Positions 13,885 to 16,573 of a DNA stretch of 16,573 nucleotides are shown piece by piece. The translations under genes and the position numbers were made by a program. A model generated the notes under the pieces. It searched no databases. It was not told the DNA's origin and saw nothing but the letters and a program-made list of their open reading frames with translations. How positions within the stretch are numbered: position 1 is the first letter of the stretch; each line of letters opens with the position of its first letter. The stretch spans positions 1 to 16,573 of the forward strand of contig URNB01000036.1 in assembly GCA_900549055.1 (NCBI GenBank), given 5' to 3'. Source of the DNA: an uncultured Oscillospiraceae bacterium. Lineage in GTDB: Bacteria; Bacillota; Clostridia; Oscillospirales; Acutalibacteraceae.

Positions 13885-15194
13885 AAATACCCAAGCGTAT
13901 AGCCTCGGTAATAATAAATTCGCTTAAAGGCGGCGTTGTGCCGAGAATAGGGCTGCCTTATATTACAGTCGGCAGAGAAAACGAGATTGACGCCTTTTTA
14001 AACGATATCGAAATTATAGGCGAGGGCGGAGCTGCCTTCCGCTTTATTGTGGGAAAATACGGCAGCGGCAAAAGCTTTCTTTTGCAAACCGTGCGCAGCT
14101 ACGCTATGGATAAAAACATGGTAGTGGCTGACGCCGATCTGTCCCCCGAGCGAAGACTCCAAGGAACGCGCGGTCAGGGGCTCGCGACCTATAAGGAGCT
14201 TATCCGCAATATGTCCACCAAGACCCGCCCCGAGGGCGGCGCGCTCACCCTTATTTTAGACCGCTGGATAAGCGGACTGCAAACCGAGGTTATGAATGAA
14301 AACTCCCTCGGAATAGATGATGACCGCATCCCCGCACTCACCGAAAGGAAGATAAGCGAGGTAATATCATCACTTAACGAGATGGTGCACGGCTTTGATT
14401 TTGCGCGGCTTTTAACCGTTTATTACAAGGCGTATTTAAACGGCGACGACGAAAGCAAGGCGCGCGTTGTTAAATGGTTCAGGGGCGAATACACCACCAA
14501 AACCGAGGCAAAAGCGGAGCTTGGAGTGAACATTATTATAACCGACGACGACTGGTACGAGTATATAAAGCTTTTCGCGCTTTTCCTTAAAAAGGCGGGC
14601 TATTCGGGGCTTTTGATACTTATAGACGAGCTTGTTAATATTTATAAGATACCCAACAGCATAACGCGGCAGTACAACTACGAAAAAATACTCACAATGT
14701 ATAACGATACAATGCAGGGCAAGGCGCAGTATATGGGCATTATAATGAGCGGCACGCCGCAGTGCATTGAGGATACGCGGCGCGGCGTTTACAGCTACGA
14801 GGCGCTGAAATCCCGCCTGACAGAGGGGCGCTTCGGCAAGGGTGAGCTTCGCGATATGTCCGCTCCCGTTATAAAGCTGGCACCGCTGACCTATGAAGAA
14901 CTGCTTGTGCTTATAGAAAAGCTGACCGAAATACACGCCGTGCTTTATGAATACACGCCTGATGTTACCGAAAACGATATGATTGAGTTTATAAAGCTGG
15001 AATTTTCCCGCATAGGAGCGGACAGCGCCATAACTCCGCGCGAGGTAATACGCGATTATATTGAGCTTTTAAATATTATTCACCAAAACCCGGGAACTGA
15101 CATAAAATCCCTTATGTCGTCAGATGGCTTCAGCTTTGCAAAGCCCGAGCCGCAGGGCGAGGTGGCCGCCGAATTTGCCGAATTCGAGCTTTGA
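13881..15194 (+). CDS. brxD: BrxD-family P-loop ATPase (DUF2791-like)
   Basis: A 437-residue ATPase with a GRENEID entry motif, Walker A GKYGSGKS at 58-65, the family block DADLSPERRLQGTRGQGLATYKEL shortly after, and Walker B LIDE with Asp249 and Glu250. A sensor-like IIMSGTPQCIEDTRRGVYSYEALKSRL stretch follows. This pattern matches BrxD of type 2 BREX phage-defence systems and their stand-alone relatives, thought to be AAA+/ORC-like loaders for the partner helicase. The protein is soluble, with no membrane segment. It overlaps the TerB gene by 4 bases, and its stop region supplies GAGGA for the helicase start 10 bases later. The symbol reflects family membership; no BREX core gene is visible here, so its role need not be BREX. 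Confidence 0.8.
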   Translation: MKIPKRIASVIINSLKGGVVPRIGLPYITVGRENEIDAFLNDIEIIGEGGAAFRFIVGKYGSGKSFLLQTVRSYAMDKNMVVADADLSPERRLQGTRGQGLATYKELIRNMSTKTRPEGGALTLILDRWISGLQTEVMNENSLGIDDDRIPALTERKISEVISSLNEMVHGFDFARLLTVYYKAYLNGDDESKARVVKWFRGEYTTKTEAKAELGVNIIITDDDWYEYIKLFALFLKKAGYSGLLILIDELVNIYKIPNSITRQYNYEKILTMYNDTMQGKAQYMGIIMSGTPQCIEDTRRGVYSYEALKSRLTEGRFGKGELRDMSAPVIKLAPLTYEELLVLIEKLTEIHAVLYEYTPDVTENDMIEFIKLEFSRIGADSAITPREVIRDYIELLNIIHQNPGTDIKSLMSSDGFSFAKPEPQGEVAAEFAEFEL

Positions 15195-15204
15195 GGAACA
15201 GCAA

Positions 15205-16573
15205 ATGAATGTTTTTGAAAGATACGCGCCCTTTATTCAGGACTTTATTTACCGAAACGGCTGGGAAACACTGCGCGGCGTGCAGGTGGCGGCGGGCGAA
15301 GCAATCTTCGGAACGGACTGCAACGTTCTGCTTTCCGCCTCCACCGCGGCAGGCAAAACAGAGGCGGCGTTCTTCCCCATACTCACCCTGTTTTCCGAAG
15401 ACCCGCCGAGTTCTGTCGGGGCTATATACATAGGACCATTAAAGGCGCTTATAAACGACCAGTTTTCACGGCTTACAGAGCTCTGCGCCGACGCGGAAAT
15501 TCCCGTTTGGCACTGGCATGGGGATGTATCGCAATCGCACAAGGAAAAGCTTTTAAAGCACCCCTCGGGAATTTTACAGATAACCCCCGAATCACTTGAA
15601 GCGCTGCTTTTGCACAAGCATGCGTATATTCCGAAATTATTCGGTGATTTGCGGTTTATTGTAATTGACGAGGTTCATTCGCTGCTTCGCGGCGACCGCG
15701 GCGGGCAGACACTGTGCCTTATTGAACGGCTTTCGCGTATGGCGGGGGTGAACCCGCGCAGAATAGGGCTTTCCGCCACAATCGGCGACCCTGAAGGCAC
15801 GGGCAAATATTTAGCTGCCGGCACGGGCAGAGAAACCGTCATACCGAAAGTTGAAGAGGGCAAGACAAAGTGGCGGTTATCCTTAGAGCATTTTTTCACA
15901 ACACCGGGTGTGGAGGAATCCCCCGCAGACGAAAAGGCGGCGCTGCCGGTACTTGATATGAAGACCGACACCGCCCCCGAAAATTCCGACCCCGGATTTG
16001 CCTATGTTTTTGAGCATACACGGGGCAAAAAGTGCCTTATTTTCGTGAATTCCCGCGAAGAGTGCGAGGCGGTAACCACCACGCTGCGCGGCTATTGCGA
16101 GGCACGGGGAGAACCGGACAGATTTTTAATTCACCACGGCAACCTTTCGGCGTCCTTCCGCGAAACCGCTGAATCGGTTATGAAGGACGACGAGCAATGC
16201 ATGACCACCGTAACCACGGCTACGCTGGAGCTGGGCATTGATATAGGCAGGCTGGAGCGCGCCTTTCAGATAGACGCACCCTTTACCGTATCGTCATTTT
16301 TGCAGCGAATGGGGCGCACAGGCAGGCGGGGGCTACCGCCCGAAATGTGGTTTGTAATGCGTGAGGAGCAGCCCGAGGCGCGGGCAATGCTGCCCGAAAC
16401 CGTGCCGTGGTCACTTTTGCAAGGCATAGCGCTTATTCAGCTTTACACAGAGGAACGGTGGGTAGAACCGCCAAAAACCGACAGACTGCCTTTCAGCCTT
16501 TTATATCACCAAACTATGAGTACATTGGCGTCGTCAGGCGAGCTTTCCCCCGCGGCGCTGGCTTCGCGTGTGC
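15205..16573 (+). CDS. Lhr-like DEAD/DEAH-box helicase, cut by the window end
   Basis: A superfamily 2 helicase; 456 codons are visible and the frame is open at the right edge. Walker A is STAAGKT (46-52), motif II is DEVH (155-158), motif III is SAT (190-192), and motif VI is QRMGRTGRRG (367-376). The ATTTATLELGID-type motif V region (TTATLELGIDIG) precedes motif VI. DEVH, the GRTGRRG variant and the partner ATPase point to the Lhr/BrxHI branch, which unwinds DNA or RNA-DNA hybrids. A C-terminal winged-helix region is expected beyond the window. The ATG at 15205 has GAGGA (15193-15197) 7 bases upstream, overlapping the previous stop; a nearby ATG at 15209 is out of frame. It is the third gene of the TerB-BrxD operon. 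Confidence 0.88.
   Translation, partial: MNVFERYAPFIQDFIYRNGWETLRGVQVAAGEAIFGTDCNVLLSASTAAGKTEAAFFPILTLFSEDPPSSVGAIYIGPLKALINDQFSRLTELCADAEIPVWHWHGDVSQSHKEKLLKHPSGILQITPESLEALLLHKHAYIPKLFGDLRFIVIDEVHSLLRGDRGGQTLCLIERLSRMAGVNPRRIGLSATIGDPEGTGKYLAAGTGRETVIPKVEEGKTKWRLSLEHFFTTPGVEESPADEKAALPVLDMKTDTAPENSDPGFAYVFEHTRGKKCLIFVNSREECEAVTTTLRGYCEARGEPDRFLIHHGNLSASFRETAESVMKDDEQCMTTVTTATLELGIDIGRLERAFQIDAPFTVSSFLQRMGRTGRRGLPPEMWFVMREEQPEARAMLPETVPWSLLQGIALIQLYTEERWVEPPKTDRLPFSLLYHQTMSTLASSGELSPAALASRV

Overview
The window looks like chromosomal DNA of a gut or rumen type Clostridia, most likely an Oscillospiraceae/Ruminococcaceae relative. The reasons are the Firmicutes gene set with sigma-A promoters and AGGAGG-type ribosome sites, roughly even GC with heavy use of ATA for Ile, and a secreted leucine-rich-repeat protein ending in a cellulosomal type I dockerin. 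No rRNA, tRNA, CRISPR array, IS element or attachment site was seen.

Region 1 (126-6367, + strand) is a tight operon: rlmB (23S rRNA 2'-O-methyltransferase), an 882-residue membrane protein, metG (methionyl-tRNA synthetase) and a TatD-family nuclease, with short gaps or ATGA overlaps. The membrane protein has the eight-helix plan and several sequence landmarks of a P1B-type ATPase but lacks every catalytic motif, so it reads as a pseudo-ATPase with a long disordered N-terminus. A terminator-like hairpin follows tatD; its 3' arm carries the ribosome site of an unlisted 41-codon gene (6368-6493) made almost wholly of Asn, Gln and Lys. Two more terminators follow (6535-6601 and 6662-6696).

Region 2 (6677-8334, + strand) is one secreted protein with a signal peptide, BspA-like LRR_5 repeats and a dockerin. 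It has its own promoter, whose -35 box sits inside the preceding terminator hairpin, and its own terminator, which lies inside the 3' end of the convergent gene.

Region 3 (8297-11928, - strand) is an operon reading typA/bipA, a DEDDh exonuclease with a C-terminal zinc-ribbon-like tail, and a PflX-type radical SAM activase. It is driven by a near-perfect sigma-A promoter (TTGACA-N17-TATAAT). Upstream lie a 208-base spacer with a possible small structured RNA or leader and a 68-codon orphan ORF (12072-12278, - strand).

Region 4 (12368 to the right edge, + strand) is the accessory-looking part: a promoter (TTGAAA-N17-TATAAT) followed by a TerB-N/TerB-C protein, a BrxD-family P-loop ATPase and an Lhr-like DEAD/DEAH helicase cut by the window end. 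The genes overlap or nearly touch. BrxD plus an Lhr-type helicase is the helicase-loader-like pair known from type 2 BREX phage defence. Here it is joined to a TerB-domain protein, and no BREX methyltransferase, PglZ or BrxC is visible. This is the best candidate in the window for a poorly described DNA-processing or defence system.
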